DNA of 64,000 bases from Lewinellaceae bacterium (GTDB lineage: Bacteria > Bacteroidota > Bacteroidia > Chitinophagales > Saprospiraceae), in the NCBI GenBank assembly GCA_020636095.1, contig JACJYN010000009.1:248001-312000 (forward strand), read 5' to 3'. Below are positions 19,506 to 28,631 of this stretch, piece after piece (position 1 is the first letter of the stretch; each line of letters opens with the position of its first letter). The notes beneath the pieces were generated by a model. The model was not told the origin of the DNA, made no database searches, and worked only from the letters and a program-made list of their open reading frames with translations. The translations under genes were made by a program, and so were the position numbers.

Positions 19506-20015
19506 ATGTCCACACTACAATTCAGCAAAGAATTTAACGCCTTGGAAAACATACTTTATTCATTTGCTCTCCGGTTAACCAAAAACCGGGAAGATGCCAA
19601 AGATTTGATCCAGGAAACGGCTCTTCGGGCTTACAAGCACCGGGATAAGTTCAAAGTTGGCACTAATTTCAAGAGCTGGGTTTCGACCATCATGCGCAAT
19701 ACCTTCATCAATCAGTACCGAAAAGCCAAACTGCGCCGCAACGTTAATGAACCGGTTGAAACCTTTCTGTTTGCTGTGGAAAATAAAAATGCCATTCCCA
19801 ACCAGGGTGAGATCAATATTCGCATGCAGGAGTATGATAAAATATTTGGTAAGATTAGTGAAATCTACAGTATTCCTTTCCTTATGTTTTACCGGGGGTA
19901 TGAATATAAAGAGATTGCTTATTACCTCGATATTCCTATTGGAACGGTCAAAAGCCGTATTTTCCTGGCCCGGAAAAAACTGAGGAAGCTTATCAACGAA
20001 CGCTACGGAAGTTAA
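19506..20015 (+). CDS. ECF-type RNA polymerase sigma factor
   Basis: The 169-residue protein has sigma region 2 at ~10-75 (LTKNREDAKDLIQETALRAY and FKSWVSTIMRNTFINQYRK). The sigma4 helix-turn-helix lies at ~125-165 (YKEIAYYLDIPIGTVKSRIF). The length is typical of ECF factors. No anti-sigma gene follows, since the next gene is convergent. Genes like this are often stress-responsive in Bacteroidota, and the neighbouring Dps, YtxH and thioredoxin-fold genes fit that. An imperfect GC-rich inverted repeat lies between it and the convergent permease (about 20,034-20,068). Confidence 0.9.
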   Translation: MSTLQFSKEFNALENILYSFALRLTKNREDAKDLIQETALRAYKHRDKFKVGTNFKSWVSTIMRNTFINQYRKAKLRRNVNEPVETFLFAVENKNAIPNQGEINIRMQEYDKIFGKISEIYSIPFLMFYRGYEYKEIAYYLDIPIGTVKSRIFLARKKLRKLINERYGS

Positions 20016-20109
20016 TTGATTTTCTTAATAAAAGGGGAGGAGCGCAGGAATAGCGCTTTGCTCCCTCCCTGCCATCTCAAGTTTCTATTTCTCCTTTCTT
20101 CTTTCCTGT

Positions 20110-21246
20110 CTACAAATTTCGCCTCCGCCGATCACTGAAATAATTGATGAAGCGGTACTCTTCCTTGTCGTATTTTTCAAAGAAAATATCACTTTTGCGG
20201 TACAGGTCACTACCGAGCAGCTCACTAAAAGGTTGCAGGGGTGTAATGTGGTCCATGAGCACTTTTAAGATGGCAACGAGCGGCAAGGCCAGGATCAGCC
20301 CGGAGACTCCCCAGATAAGCCCCCCTGCAAAAAGGGACAAAATGGCTGCCAAAGGATTGATACTGACACTGCTGCCTACCACTTTTGGGGTGATGATATT
20401 GCCCTCCAGGGCTTGTACTGTGGAGTATAGCAAAACCACTGCCGCCGGCTGCCAGAAAGTACTGGTGGTGGCCAGCGCGTAAAGAAAGGGGAATATGCCC
20501 CCCAGCGTGGTTCCGATATAAGGAATAATCGCCAGGAAAGCTCCCAAAAAACCCCAAAAGAGAGGGAAGCTGATCCCAATCAGCCAAAGCCCCAGGCTGT
20601 TTAAGCAACCAAGAATGACGATAACCAGTAAGAGCCCATAGAGGTACTCCTGTGCTACGTGCTGTACCTGCTCCAGGATATGAGTTGCCTCTTCCCTTAC
20701 GGTTTTGGGAACCTGAGTAAGGGCGAAGTTTTTAAAAGAAGTGCGGTAGAGAAGGGCGAAAAAAGTAAAGAGGAGCGTGAGTACTAAGCCGGCTAATACA
20801 GCTGTAGACGAGGTGAGGCTATCGCCCAGCAATTGCAGCGGCGCATCCAGCATGCTGGTCAGGTTGGTGCGCAGCCATTCTTCCAGGCTGGTTGAGTCTA
20901 AATCCAGGTAGCGTTCCGCCAGGCTGAAAATATGACTGATCCCTTTTTTTAACTGGCCGGTAATGGAGGGCATATCCTGAAGAACCGTGGTCAGCTGATA
21001 GGAAAAAACGCCGATAGCGGTCAGGATAGGAAGCAGGGCGGCGATCATGGAAAGGATAATGGCGCCGGGGCGGTAGGGAGCGCGGGTTTCAATCTTACGG
21101 CAGATCGGCAACAGCAAGAAGGAAAATAAAGCCGAAAAAGCGATGGGTACGATCAGGCTCTTTCCAATAATAATGATGTAGGTGGTTAGGGATAGTATCA
21201 CCAGAAGATAGGCGATTCGCTGTAGGTTGATATTGATATTACTCAT
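20110..21246 (-). CDS. AI-2E family transporter (PerM/YdiK-like permease)
   Basis: The 378-residue polytopic membrane protein has an N-terminal TM pair (~12-50), a TM near 65-85 and a soluble helical section (~90-140). A C-terminal bundle carries the family hallmark (FWGFLGAFLAIIPYIGTTLGG, ~230-250) and VVGSSVSINPLAAILSLFAGG. The family includes AI-2 exporters and Na+(Li+)/H+ antiporters, and the sequence does not decide the substrate. Confidence 0.88.
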   Translation of the reverse strand: MSNININLQRIAYLLVILSLTTYIIIIGKSLIVPIAFSALFSFLLLPICRKIETRAPYRPGAIILSMIAALLPILTAIGVFSYQLTTVLQDMPSITGQLKKGISHIFSLAERYLDLDSTSLEEWLRTNLTSMLDAPLQLLGDSLTSSTAVLAGLVLTLLFTFFALLYRTSFKNFALTQVPKTVREEATHILEQVQHVAQEYLYGLLLVIVILGCLNSLGLWLIGISFPLFWGFLGAFLAIIPYIGTTLGGIFPFLYALATTSTFWQPAAVVLLYSTVQALEGNIITPKVVGSSVSINPLAAILSLFAGGLIWGVSGLILALPLVAILKVLMDHITPLQPFSELLGSDLYRKSDIFFEKYDKEEYRFINYFSDRRRRNL

Positions 21247-21381
21247 GAGGCCAGGTTTGTTATTTGAATATTGGGTTTGGACGTTAAGCTGGCCTGTACA
21301 TCAAAGACTGGCCGCCAAACGAACGCTGAATATAACGACCTCCACTTAGTTGGCAAACACTTTCACCAAAGAACTCAATGA

Positions 21382-21419
21382 AAAGGTGGAAGGAAAATAA
21401 GCTATTCCCTTCCACCTTT
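21382..21419 (-). terminator. Terminator of the 111-residue protein gene
   Basis: The stem AAAGGTGGAAGG / CCTTCCACCTTT has a 14-base loop and lies 34 bp downstream of the minus-strand gene ending at 21,453. Confidence 0.6.
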
Positions 21420-21452
21420 CTATTTTCCAGAATCAAAGTAGAAAAAACGTTA

Positions 21453-21788
21453 TCAGTTGTCCATCCCCACGGCGCGTTCTTTAATCTTTACCTTATCCAT
21501 GAATTCAACCAATTTCATATCAGCATACATACCATAAGAAGAAACGACAATGGCTTTAGTGCCATCATTTGATTCAATGGCGAACACGATTGACATGTCA
21601 CTTGGGTTGGAAGCTCCTTCGAAGCGATGGTATTCCACGATCTTCATATCCTCCGGCCGATAATTCTTACCGCTTTTCAAGTTGCGCATCCTGTGGTTTT
21701 CGGCATCCAGGATAAACTCGCCCGTGAAGCCTCTTTTTTTCAAGGCTTCCACCGCATGCACAACGGTCGTATATCTGTTCAGTTTCAT
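21453..21788 (-). CDS. Conserved small protein often mislabelled phosphoribosylpyrophosphate synthetase
   Basis: I start this at the ATG at 21,788 (MKLNRYTTVVHAVEALKKRG), giving 111 residues. The frame stays open further upstream only because it runs into a repeat element. The protein has the signature of a ~100-residue Bacteroidota family (KKRGFTGEF, YHRFEGASNPSDMSIVFAI, VSSYGMYAD). Databases frequently name that family after PRPP synthetase, although none of the PRPP-binding motifs are present. The function is unknown. It is followed by its own terminator. Confidence 0.75.
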   Translation of the reverse strand: MKLNRYTTVVHAVEALKKRGFTGEFILDAENHRMRNLKSGKNYRPEDMKIVEYHRFEGASNPSDMSIVFAIESNDGTKAIVVSSYGMYADMKLVEFMDKVKIKERAVGMDN

Positions 21789-21870
21789 GATAGCCTTTTT
21801 ATATTTCTTGCGTGTTGTTATTTTTTTCCAAACCCCTAAAAAGGGGGAAGGGCGCCCCTCTCCCTTTTTT

Positions 21871-22033
21871 AGAGCGTGTTGGGGATTTACTTTTGATGTC
21901 GAAAATGAGCAGATTTTGGTTCTCAGGAAGCCATTTTTGAGCCGCATAGCATCGCTACGTGGCGAAAAAATGGCGAAATGAGGTTCAAAAGATGCACATT
22001 TGCAGGCCAAAGGGTAAATCCCCAACACGCTCT
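21871..22033. mobile_element. MITE-like element, 163-bp family, copy A
   Basis: The terminal inverted repeats are AGAGCGTGTTGGGGATTTAC, perfect over 20 bp. The interior is an imperfect palindrome with a strong central stem. It is identical along its length to the reverse complement of the copy at 57,429-57,591. It ends 3 bp from the stop codon of dps. All three copies are flanked by TTA if the outermost A/T is taken as flank. Confidence 0.85.
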
Positions 22034-22036
22034 TAT

Positions 22037-22531
22037 TTACGCCATGGCCGGTTCTTCCTTCCGGGCTCTCCATGCATCCAGCATCCAGCTTTTCTTCTCC
22101 AGGCCACTCAGAAAACCTCCGATCATATCGATCGTACCTTCGTCGCCGACCTCATTTGCTGCACGGATTACCGCACGCATATTCTCTATGAGGATTTTGT
22201 GGTTTTCGAGGGTGGCGTTCACCATTTGAAAGTCATCAGTGAAGCCATCGGCTTCCCGGATCGCAGAAGTATTCAGATAATCAGACATATTGCTGAGCGG
22301 GCGCAAACGCAAGGTCAGAATCCGTTCGGCAATCTCGTCGATCTTAGCCCTGGCGTCATCATACAATTCCTCGAACTTGTTGTGCAGGTCGAAGAAATTT
22401 TCTCCGCTTACGTTCCAGTGAAAGTTGCGAAGGTTCTGATAGTAGACGTGATAATTGGCTAACAGCAGGTTGAGCTGGCTGACGGTTTTAGAGACGTCAT
22501 TTCTCTTCATTCCTAAGTAATTCATAATCAA
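22037..22531 (-). CDS. dps: Dps-family ferritin-like DNA-protection protein
   Basis: This 164-residue protein (or 162 if the second ATG is used) has the Dps ferroxidase motif (NLRNFHWNVSGENFFDLH followed by KFEELYDDARAKIDEIAER, residues ~35-72). The four-helix-bundle pattern continues to an aromatic Trp-rich C-terminus. Dps dodecamers oxidise and store iron with H2O2 and protect DNA under oxidative or starvation stress. The 163-bp repeat element abuts its stop codon. Confidence 0.92.
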   Translation of the reverse strand: MIMNYLGMKRNDVSKTVSQLNLLLANYHVYYQNLRNFHWNVSGENFFDLHNKFEELYDDARAKIDEIAERILTLRLRPLSNMSDYLNTSAIREADGFTDDFQMVNATLENHKILIENMRAVIRAANEVGDEGTIDMIGGFLSGLEKKSWMLDAWRARKEEPAMA

Positions 22532-22660
22532 TTTATTTTTTTAATGTTTCACCTATAGAACGGAGAGAAGAAAGAGGATGTTCACTGTTTCATAAGAAGT
22601 ATGTGAGTGGGTGGAAACCTATAGCCTGATAATATCAGCATGCAGCAATAGAGCTATTAG

Positions 22661-24115
22661 TTAATCAATGAAATCTTCGCGGTTGATATCCAGGCGGCGC
22701 ATTTTAGAGGCCAGCGTCCGGCCGTTTATTTTCAGCAATTTGGCGGCGCCTTTAGGGCCGGTGACCCGCCAGTTGGTGCGTTCCAGTGCCTTGATGATGT
22801 GTTCGCGTTGAATGTCTTCAAATGATTTAAAGAAGCTATTGTTATCGCGGCCCCCTTTGCGGCCTTTGGGTAAGCTGTCTTCCAGGTTGAGCGTATTTCC
22901 AGTACTGAGAATAACCGCTCGTTCGATGATATTTTCCAGTTCCCGAATGTTGCCGGGGAATTCATATTCCATGAGCTTTTCGATACCGGCTTTGGAAATA
23001 TGGGCGATCTTTTTGCCGGATTTACCGCTATATTTTTTAGTGAAATGCCGTATCAGCAGCGGGATGTCCTCGCGGCGTTCTCTCAGCGGAATATTGGTGA
23101 TAGGAAACACATTGAGCCGGTAGAAGAGGTCTTCTCTAAAGGTTCCCTTGTCAACCATTTGTTCCAGTTTGCGGTTGGTGGCGGCGATGACGCGGGCGTC
23201 CACCCGGATCGTTTTGTTGCCCCCCACCCGTTCAAACTCTCCTTCCTGGAGGACGCGCAGGAGCTTGGGTTGAAGGCTCAGCGGCATTTCTCCGATTTCA
23301 TCCAGGAAGACCGTACCCTTGTGAGCCAGTTCAAACCGGCCCTTTTTTTGCTGGTAGGCGCCAGTGAAGGCGCCTTTTTCATGGCCGAACAATTCGCTTT
23401 CGATCAGGTCCTTCGGCAGGCCGGCACAGTTGACTTTGATCAGGGGGTTGTCGTCCCGGCGGCTAAGCTTATGGGTGGCGCGGGCGAGGAGTTCTTTACC
23501 GGTGCCCGTTTCGCCGATAATCAGCACAGTGGCATCGGTGCCGGCTACTTGTTCTATCTGCTGCAGTATTTTTTTATAGGCTTTGGACTGGCTAATGATA
23601 TTATTGAAATTGTAATTGAGATTGATCTCCTCCTTGAGCAAACTATTCTCTTCCTTCAGGCGCTCGGATAATTCCTGGACTTTTTCCAGGGCTTCGTTCA
23701 GTTTTCTCTCTTGTTGCTTTTTTTTGCTCCAGTCCCGTGCGAATATACAGTTGATTTCTCGCCCTTTAAAGCGGATGAAATTCATCGAGCAATAAATGGG
23801 GATAAGGTGGCCATCTTTGGCTCTGAGGGTAATTTCCCGCTCGGCTTCTCCCTGCTCGCGCAGGACGTTCCAGGCTTCGTTTCGTTCTTCATCCGAATAC
23901 TCGTGCACAATATCCCGAACGGTAAGGCCGAGGAGTTCCTCCCGGGAATATCCCAGCTTTTCGGCGGCCGCTGTATTGGCATAGGAGAAAGAACCGTCAG
24001 CCCTTTCCCAGAAGATCATTTCCCGGGCGTGGTCCAGTGTAAACTGGGTAAGATACAGCCCTTCATTTTCGGCCGTGAGCAGGGAATTAGGTGATTGTTG
24101 GAGAGGAAATTCCAT
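22661..24115 (-). CDS. PAS-domain sigma54-dependent transcriptional activator
   Basis: I start this at the ATG at 24,115 (MEFPLQQSPNSLL), since the 31 residues upstream have no domain character. The product is 484 residues. A PAS domain covers ~25-130 (ERADGSFSYANTAAAEKLGY), followed by a coiled coil (~135-170). The AAA+ domain has Walker A (GETGTGKE, ~202), the GAFTGA sigma54-contact loop (~250) and the Walker B region (GTVFLDEIGEM). The last ~45 residues are a Fis-type HTH (GAAKLLKINGRTLASKMRRL). There is no receiver domain, so PAS-sensed input probably controls it directly. The target genes are not evident. Confidence 0.92.
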   Translation of the reverse strand: MEFPLQQSPNSLLTAENEGLYLTQFTLDHAREMIFWERADGSFSYANTAAAEKLGYSREELLGLTVRDIVHEYSDEERNEAWNVLREQGEAEREITLRAKDGHLIPIYCSMNFIRFKGREINCIFARDWSKKKQQERKLNEALEKVQELSERLKEENSLLKEEINLNYNFNNIISQSKAYKKILQQIEQVAGTDATVLIIGETGTGKELLARATHKLSRRDDNPLIKVNCAGLPKDLIESELFGHEKGAFTGAYQQKKGRFELAHKGTVFLDEIGEMPLSLQPKLLRVLQEGEFERVGGNKTIRVDARVIAATNRKLEQMVDKGTFREDLFYRLNVFPITNIPLRERREDIPLLIRHFTKKYSGKSGKKIAHISKAGIEKLMEYEFPGNIRELENIIERAVILSTGNTLNLEDSLPKGRKGGRDNNSFFKSFEDIQREHIIKALERTNWRVTGPKGAAKLLKINGRTLASKMRRLDINREDFID

Positions 24116-24351
24116 AGTATGGCTTTTACGATTGTATTGTGATGACTGATTCCGGCCTCTTAGCAAAAAATTAACTGACTTTATCTCCAAAACGAAATTT
24201 GAACACACGCTTATTTTTTTCTTCTCTTCTTACCAGAATAACAGTAGAATACGAAAACAGTTGAATATCGGCGGCCATAAACCCGTAGCGAGGCAGATAC
24301 GAAATCGGAATGGGGCAAGTGATGGATGTAGGAAGTTGAGATATGATTTTT

Positions 24352-24807
24352 TTAAAAAATAGAAGCATCTTTCTTCCGGCGCTCCAATTCCTCAACAATG
24401 ATTTTTTCTACCCGGTCGGCCTCCCTGACCGAACGGAACTTCTGATTGATGTAAACAGAACCTGCGGAAAAGGAAAAAATAGAAACGGGGATCATGGTGA
24501 GCGTCAGATAGATACCCGGGGTGAAATTCAGGCTTTGAAATAAAAAACAAAGAGCGATCCACAGCGTAATAGTCCCTCCAACCATCAACATCAGACGCCG
24601 GTAATAAGCGTAACGGCCGGCTTGCTGATCGAGTTCGTGCAGTAACTGATGCAATTCTTTTGTTGGATAACAACGGGCTCCGAAAGATAGAATCTGTAGA
24701 AAGTCATCACCGGCCTCTCTTTCAATTCGGCGAATCTGACGATTGAGGAAAAAATTTTTCATCCATGCATGCGCTTTTGAGATTGACAATACCTGTTTAG
24801 ATGGCAA
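24352..24807 (-). CDS. Two-TM membrane protein, function unknown
   Basis: The 151-residue protein has a basic/acidic N-terminal half with helices (NRQIRRIEREAGDDFLQILS). Two TMs follow (LMLMVGGTITLWIALCFLF, ~70-89, and YLTLTMIPVSIFSFSAG, ~99-116), then a charged C-terminal helix. I recognise no family. The second ATG (MKNFFLNRQ) is an alternative start that would shorten it by 15 residues. Confidence 0.6.
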   Translation of the reverse strand: MPSKQVLSISKAHAWMKNFFLNRQIRRIEREAGDDFLQILSFGARCYPTKELHQLLHELDQQAGRYAYYRRLMLMVGGTITLWIALCFLFQSLNFTPGIYLTLTMIPVSIFSFSAGSVYINQKFRSVREADRVEKIIVEELERRKKDASIF

Positions 24808-24878
24808 ATTTATGGATTTAAGACTTTAAATGCTGGTTGTATCTGGATTGTTTACATCCTTTTTATAACATTTTTGTT

Positions 24879-25024
24879 ACTATTCAGCATGGGGTCTGAA
24901 ATACGCCTGACGCAAAATTTTGTAGACTTTTTCCCGCTGGAACCCCTTCTCATTCCCCTTGGAAGGGGAAGGGCGGCTTACAAAATTTTGCTTGAGGGGT
25001 CAAATCACCACGATGCTGAATAGT
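24879..25024. mobile_element. MITE-like element with ACTATTCAGCAT ends, copy 1
   Basis: The perfect 12-bp terminal inverted repeats ACTATTCAGCAT / ATGCTGAATAGT bound an imperfect palindrome of 146 bp. The interior shares the GGAACCCCTTCTCA, CCTTGGAAGGGGAAGG and TACAAAATTTTG blocks, in inverted order, with the copy at 45,740-45,901. It lies upstream of the GH3 gene. Confidence 0.7.
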
Positions 25025-25156
25025 TACACATTTTTTTTATCAACGCTTTACTTTTTTACCATATTTTTTGGTTGCCATTTTTTCTTGCGCCCAGGGGCTC
25101 ACCGAACAAGCCTTTTCTTTTGCCCGTTTCAGAAGAACACCAATTTTCTATATTAA

Positions 25157-26686
25157 ATGGCCATACTTGGAAGTATTGTAAAGTCGGCAATCGATATCAA
25201 GCATACGCTGACTCCTGAAAGGGAAGATTACCAAAATATCCAGATCGAACAACTCCGAAAGCTGTTGTCGAAAGCGAATGCTACGGCCTTTGGCCTGTAC
25301 TACCAGTTTGAAACATTGCTTCGCGCCGATGATCCGGTTAAAGCTTTCCAGGAATCCGTTCCCATTGTCGATTACGACACCATGAACAGCCGATGGTGGC
25401 GACAACAACAAATTGCACCAGACATTACCTGGCCTGGCAAGCCGGAATACTTTGCCCTCAGTTCTGGAACGACCGGCAAGGAAAGTAAGCGCATACCGGT
25501 AAGCCAGGAGATATTGGAGTCTATCCGCTCCGTTGGCATTTCCCAGGCGGAAAGCCTGGCAAAATATGACCTGCCTTCCGGCCTATTCGAAAAAGATATC
25601 CTTATGTTGGGTAGTTCTGCCCAACTACGGCGCCATCCGAACGGGCATCTGGAGGGAGAAATCAGCGGCATCAGCACCAACAACATTCCCGGCTGGTTCA
25701 GTGGCTTTTATAAACCCGGCCTGGAAATTGCCAGCATTGAAGACTGGGACGAGCGCGTGTTGGCTATTGCCCGGCAAGCTCCGGATTGGAATGTAGGCGC
25801 CATTGCCGGCATCCCTTCCTGGGTGCAGATGATGTTAAAGTACGTCATTGAATATCATCACCTGGACAACATTCATCAGATATGGCCGGCCCTCAGTATC
25901 TATGTATCCGGTGGCATCGCTTTTGAAGCCTATCGTCTAAGCTTGGAAAACCTGATGGCGCACCCGCTGATCTATATGGATACCTACCTGGCCTCGGAAG
26001 GCTTTTTTGCCTATACTGCCCGTCCGGGGACTATGGCCATGAAACTGGCCCTGGAGCACGGCATTTTCTACGAATTCATCCCCTTCGATGAGCGGGGCTT
26101 TGACGGGGCGGGCAACCTGTTGCCCGAGCCCGAAACCTTTACGATTGGTGAAGTGAAGGAAGGGCAGGACTATGCTCTGGTCGTTTCTACACCTGCCGGC
26201 GCCTGGCGTTATATGATCGGCGATACTATAAAGTTCACCAATATACAGGAAATGGAGATTGTGATCAGCGGGCGAACCAAATATTTTCTCAACGTAGTGG
26301 GGGCCCAGCTGTCGGAAGAGAAGATGAACGCCGCCATGCAAGCGTTGAGCGAAAAACTGGATATAGCGATCAATGAATTTGCCGTTGCCGCTGTTCAGGA
26401 TGAGCACGGAAATTTTTTCCATCAGTGGGTGGTCGGCGCCGATAAAGAGTTCGATGAGCAGGAGGCAGTGCTGCAACTAGACCATCTCCTGCAGGGAATC
26501 AACAAAAATTACGGGGTGGCCCGCCGCAAAGCACTTAAGGGGGTGAAGTTAAAGGGCTTGCCTACCGAAACCTTCTACCGCTGGCTGGAAGCCAATAAGA
26601 AAAAAGGGGGGCAGGTAAAGGTACCCAAAGTTATGGATGAAGATAAAATGAAGGCTTTTCTGGCATTCGCCAGTCAGGTGAATTGA
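25157..26686 (+). CDS. GH3-family acyl-adenylating amidosynthetase-like protein
   Basis: The 509-residue protein covers the whole GH3 fold. The ATP-binding loop is FALSSGTTGKESKRIPVS (~97-114). It also has VSGGIAFEAYR, a central Tyr/Asp-rich region (YMDTYLASEGFF) and the acyl-adenylate motif (YALVVSTPAGAWRYMIGD, ~340-357), followed by GRTKYFLNVVGAQLSEEKM. Plant GH3 enzymes join amino acids to jasmonate or auxin by adenylation. Bacterial members are widespread in Bacteroidota, but their acyl and amine substrates are unknown. It has no clear operon partner. Confidence 0.88.
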   Translation: MAILGSIVKSAIDIKHTLTPEREDYQNIQIEQLRKLLSKANATAFGLYYQFETLLRADDPVKAFQESVPIVDYDTMNSRWWRQQQIAPDITWPGKPEYFALSSGTTGKESKRIPVSQEILESIRSVGISQAESLAKYDLPSGLFEKDILMLGSSAQLRRHPNGHLEGEISGISTNNIPGWFSGFYKPGLEIASIEDWDERVLAIARQAPDWNVGAIAGIPSWVQMMLKYVIEYHHLDNIHQIWPALSIYVSGGIAFEAYRLSLENLMAHPLIYMDTYLASEGFFAYTARPGTMAMKLALEHGIFYEFIPFDERGFDGAGNLLPEPETFTIGEVKEGQDYALVVSTPAGAWRYMIGDTIKFTNIQEMEIVISGRTKYFLNVVGAQLSEEKMNAAMQALSEKLDIAINEFAVAAVQDEHGNFFHQWVVGADKEFDEQEAVLQLDHLLQGINKNYGVARRKALKGVKLKGLPTETFYRWLEANKKKGGQVKVPKVMDEDKMKAFLAFASQVN

Positions 26687-26798
26687 AATTCAAATCAGCT
26701 TGTCCATCCTGAGCTGTTCTTTTTCCGGCTACAATAAGCTTTCAGAAAACAGTTCCGGATGTGTTGGGATGAAATATTTTGAAATGCTACGTTCATAA

Positions 26799-26902
26799 CT
26801 GGTTTGGGGGTGGGTTAAATCCGTTGAAATTGCAACGCACATGGAGAGCGGACCTCCAGGTCCGCTGGATGGATCAACGGATTTAACCCACTACCACTGG
26901 TT
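26799..26902. repeat. Large inverted repeat
   Basis: The arms GGGTTAAATCCGTTGA / TCAACGGATTTAACCC flank a GGACCTCCAGGTCC core inside a 770-bp stretch that has only one small gene. It resembles the palindromic elements elsewhere in the window. It is a single copy here. The boundaries are approximate. Confidence 0.55.
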
Positions 26903-26971
26903 TTAAAACGGCTTAACCCAAGGGATGTTCTGATAAAACGGCCCAATGCGAACAAGCTCAACAAGGCCTAT

Positions 26972-27109
26972 TTAACTTTTTTCCGGTTTGGAGGGCCTGC
27001 GCCGTTGCTTTTTGTAAAGAATCTTCAGATTGCGTTTTCTCCGAATACTCTTTAACCAGTTGACGGTGTATTTCTTCTTTCGCTTCTTTCGTTGCAGGGC
27101 GGCTTCCAT
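26972..27109 (-). CDS. Very basic 45-residue protein
   Basis: A short minus-strand frame encodes MEAALQRKKRKKKY and on to a C-terminus KPEKS. About 20 of its 45 residues are Lys or Arg, and there are few hydrophobic residues. Such composition suits a nucleic-acid- or ribosome-binding peptide. I cannot assign a family. It stands alone between repeat elements, with the 164-bp MITE just upstream of its start. Translation from these coordinates is straightforward, but whether it is expressed is uncertain. Confidence 0.4.
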   Translation of the reverse strand: MEAALQRKKRKKKYTVNWLKSIRRKRNLKILYKKQRRRPSKPEKS

Positions 27110-27130
27110 GATAGGTGAGCTTTTGCTTTA

Positions 27131-27294
27131 AGAGTATGTTTGGAGGCCGGGTTTGATGGCGAGAAGAGTCAATTATTTGATGAGATGAGGCGCTTTTTGC
27201 AGTTCGTACCTGAAAGGTACGGACAAAAGAAGCAACGAAATATCATCAAATAAGTGGCCTTCGTAGCCCAAAGATTGGCCTCCAAACATACTCT
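27131..27294. mobile_element. MITE-like element, 164 bp, related to the 163-bp family
   Basis: The perfect 18-bp terminal inverted repeat AGAGTATGTTTGGAGGCC resembles the AGAGCGTGTTGGGG end of the 163-bp family. The interior is palindromic, including TTATTTGATGA / TCATCAAATAA and a central CGTACC..GGTACG hairpin. No gene lies inside. Confidence 0.75.
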
Positions 27295-27459
27295 AAGATA
27301 AATAAAATAAGATAGGTGGATATCTAATATTTCAACGGCTATTCGCCCTTCCCGGTTCGAAAAGCAGGAAACGGGAGGACCGAACATGGTGGAGCAAATG
27401 GCTGTTAAATTATTGGAAAGCAATAAGATATAAGATAAGTTAAATAAAAAATAAAATAT

Positions 27460-28617
27460 ATGTTAAACGAAAAGAAATTCAAAGAACTATTTCAAAGAAG
27501 CGGAGAACATCTCGTTTCTATTTTTATTCCGACCTATAGAGCCAACCATGCACAGGAAGACCGGTTGAGGTTGAAAAATGCCCTCAAGGAAGCTTCCAAG
27601 CAATTGGAAGAACGGGGCATGAGTAAGCAAGAAGCCCATTCCTATCTCGAAGAAGCCTTTCAGTTGGTAGAGAACGAGCACTTTTTTTCCAACTTGTCGG
27701 ACGGCCTATGCTTCTTTATCGATCAGGGTTATTTCCACTATGAAGTTCTGCCGGTGAACTTCAACCCATACGTCTATACCGGGGAGCAATTTTATCTGCG
27801 CCCGGCCCTACCTATACTGACTGGCCAAAGCCGCTTTTTCCTGCTCGCCCTAAGCCAGAATGAAGTCCGTTTCTTTGAAGGGCATCAACACAGCATTACC
27901 CCTGTGAAGATCGACGACCTGGTGCCGGCAAACATGAAAGAATTGTTTGAAATGTCGGATGTTAAAGAACATCTGCAACACCACAGCGGGCAAGGCAGCC
28001 GGCAGGGGCGCCAGGGAGGCCGCGAGGCTATGTACCACGGGCAGGGGAGTGGAAAAGACGATCAGGCCGAAGACCTCAAAAAATATTTCAAAGAGATCGA
28101 CAATGGACTGATGGAGATGCTGCACGATGAAAAATCACCTATGGTTGTTGCGGCGGTCGATTACCTGTTGCCCATATACAAAGAGGTCAACACCTACCCT
28201 CATTTGCTCGATGAACATATCAGCGGCAACCCCGAGGCTGAAGGCCCGGCTGAGTTGCATGAGAAAGCCTGGCCGATCGTTGGCCGGTACTACAAAAAGC
28301 AACAAGAAGTAGACAAAACGAGCTTCCAGCAAGCAATGGCGCAGGATAAAGCATCCGCCGATGTGCACGAAATTATTCCGGCAGCCATCAACGGAAGAGT
28401 GAAGGTGCTATACGTCAATAAAGATTACCACACTTATGGGCAGTTCGATGAGAAGAAGAACGCCATTACCATTCACGAACAGCGTCGTACAGATAGCAGT
28501 GAACTATTGGGCATCGCGGCTATTCAAACTTATCTGCAGGGCGGCCTGGTGCAACTTCTCGAGCGTACGGAAATGCCCCTGCCCACCGCTAACCTCAATG
28601 CTATTTTCAGGTACTGA
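27460..28617 (+). CDS. baeRF-type archaeo-eukaryotic release-factor-like protein
   Basis: The 385-residue protein begins with the strand VSIFIPTYR (~18-26) and continues with the FFLLALSQNEVRFFEG strand (~127-142) seen in bacterial eRF1-like (baeRF) families. A Gly/Gln-rich loop (QGSRQGRQGGREAMYHGQGS, ~180-200) sits where eRF1 has its GGQ catalytic loop. It is followed by a conserved middle domain (VVAAVDYLLPIYKEVN) and an L7Ae/Pelota-like C-terminal part (VNKDYHTYGQFDEKKNAI). Family members are proposed to act in ribosome rescue or as nucleases. The activity here is unproven. It appears monocistronic. Confidence 0.7.
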   Translation: MLNEKKFKELFQRSGEHLVSIFIPTYRANHAQEDRLRLKNALKEASKQLEERGMSKQEAHSYLEEAFQLVENEHFFSNLSDGLCFFIDQGYFHYEVLPVNFNPYVYTGEQFYLRPALPILTGQSRFFLLALSQNEVRFFEGHQHSITPVKIDDLVPANMKELFEMSDVKEHLQHHSGQGSRQGRQGGREAMYHGQGSGKDDQAEDLKKYFKEIDNGLMEMLHDEKSPMVVAAVDYLLPIYKEVNTYPHLLDEHISGNPEAEGPAELHEKAWPIVGRYYKKQQEVDKTSFQQAMAQDKASADVHEIIPAAINGRVKVLYVNKDYHTYGQFDEKKNAITIHEQRRTDSSELLGIAAIQTYLQGGLVQLLERTEMPLPTANLNAIFRY

Positions 28618-28631
28618 TAGGCTGTTTGGCC

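Noticed and set aside
27169..27423. 84-codon minus-strand frame
   Set aside because: More than half of it is the 164-bp palindrome, and there is no recognisable domain.
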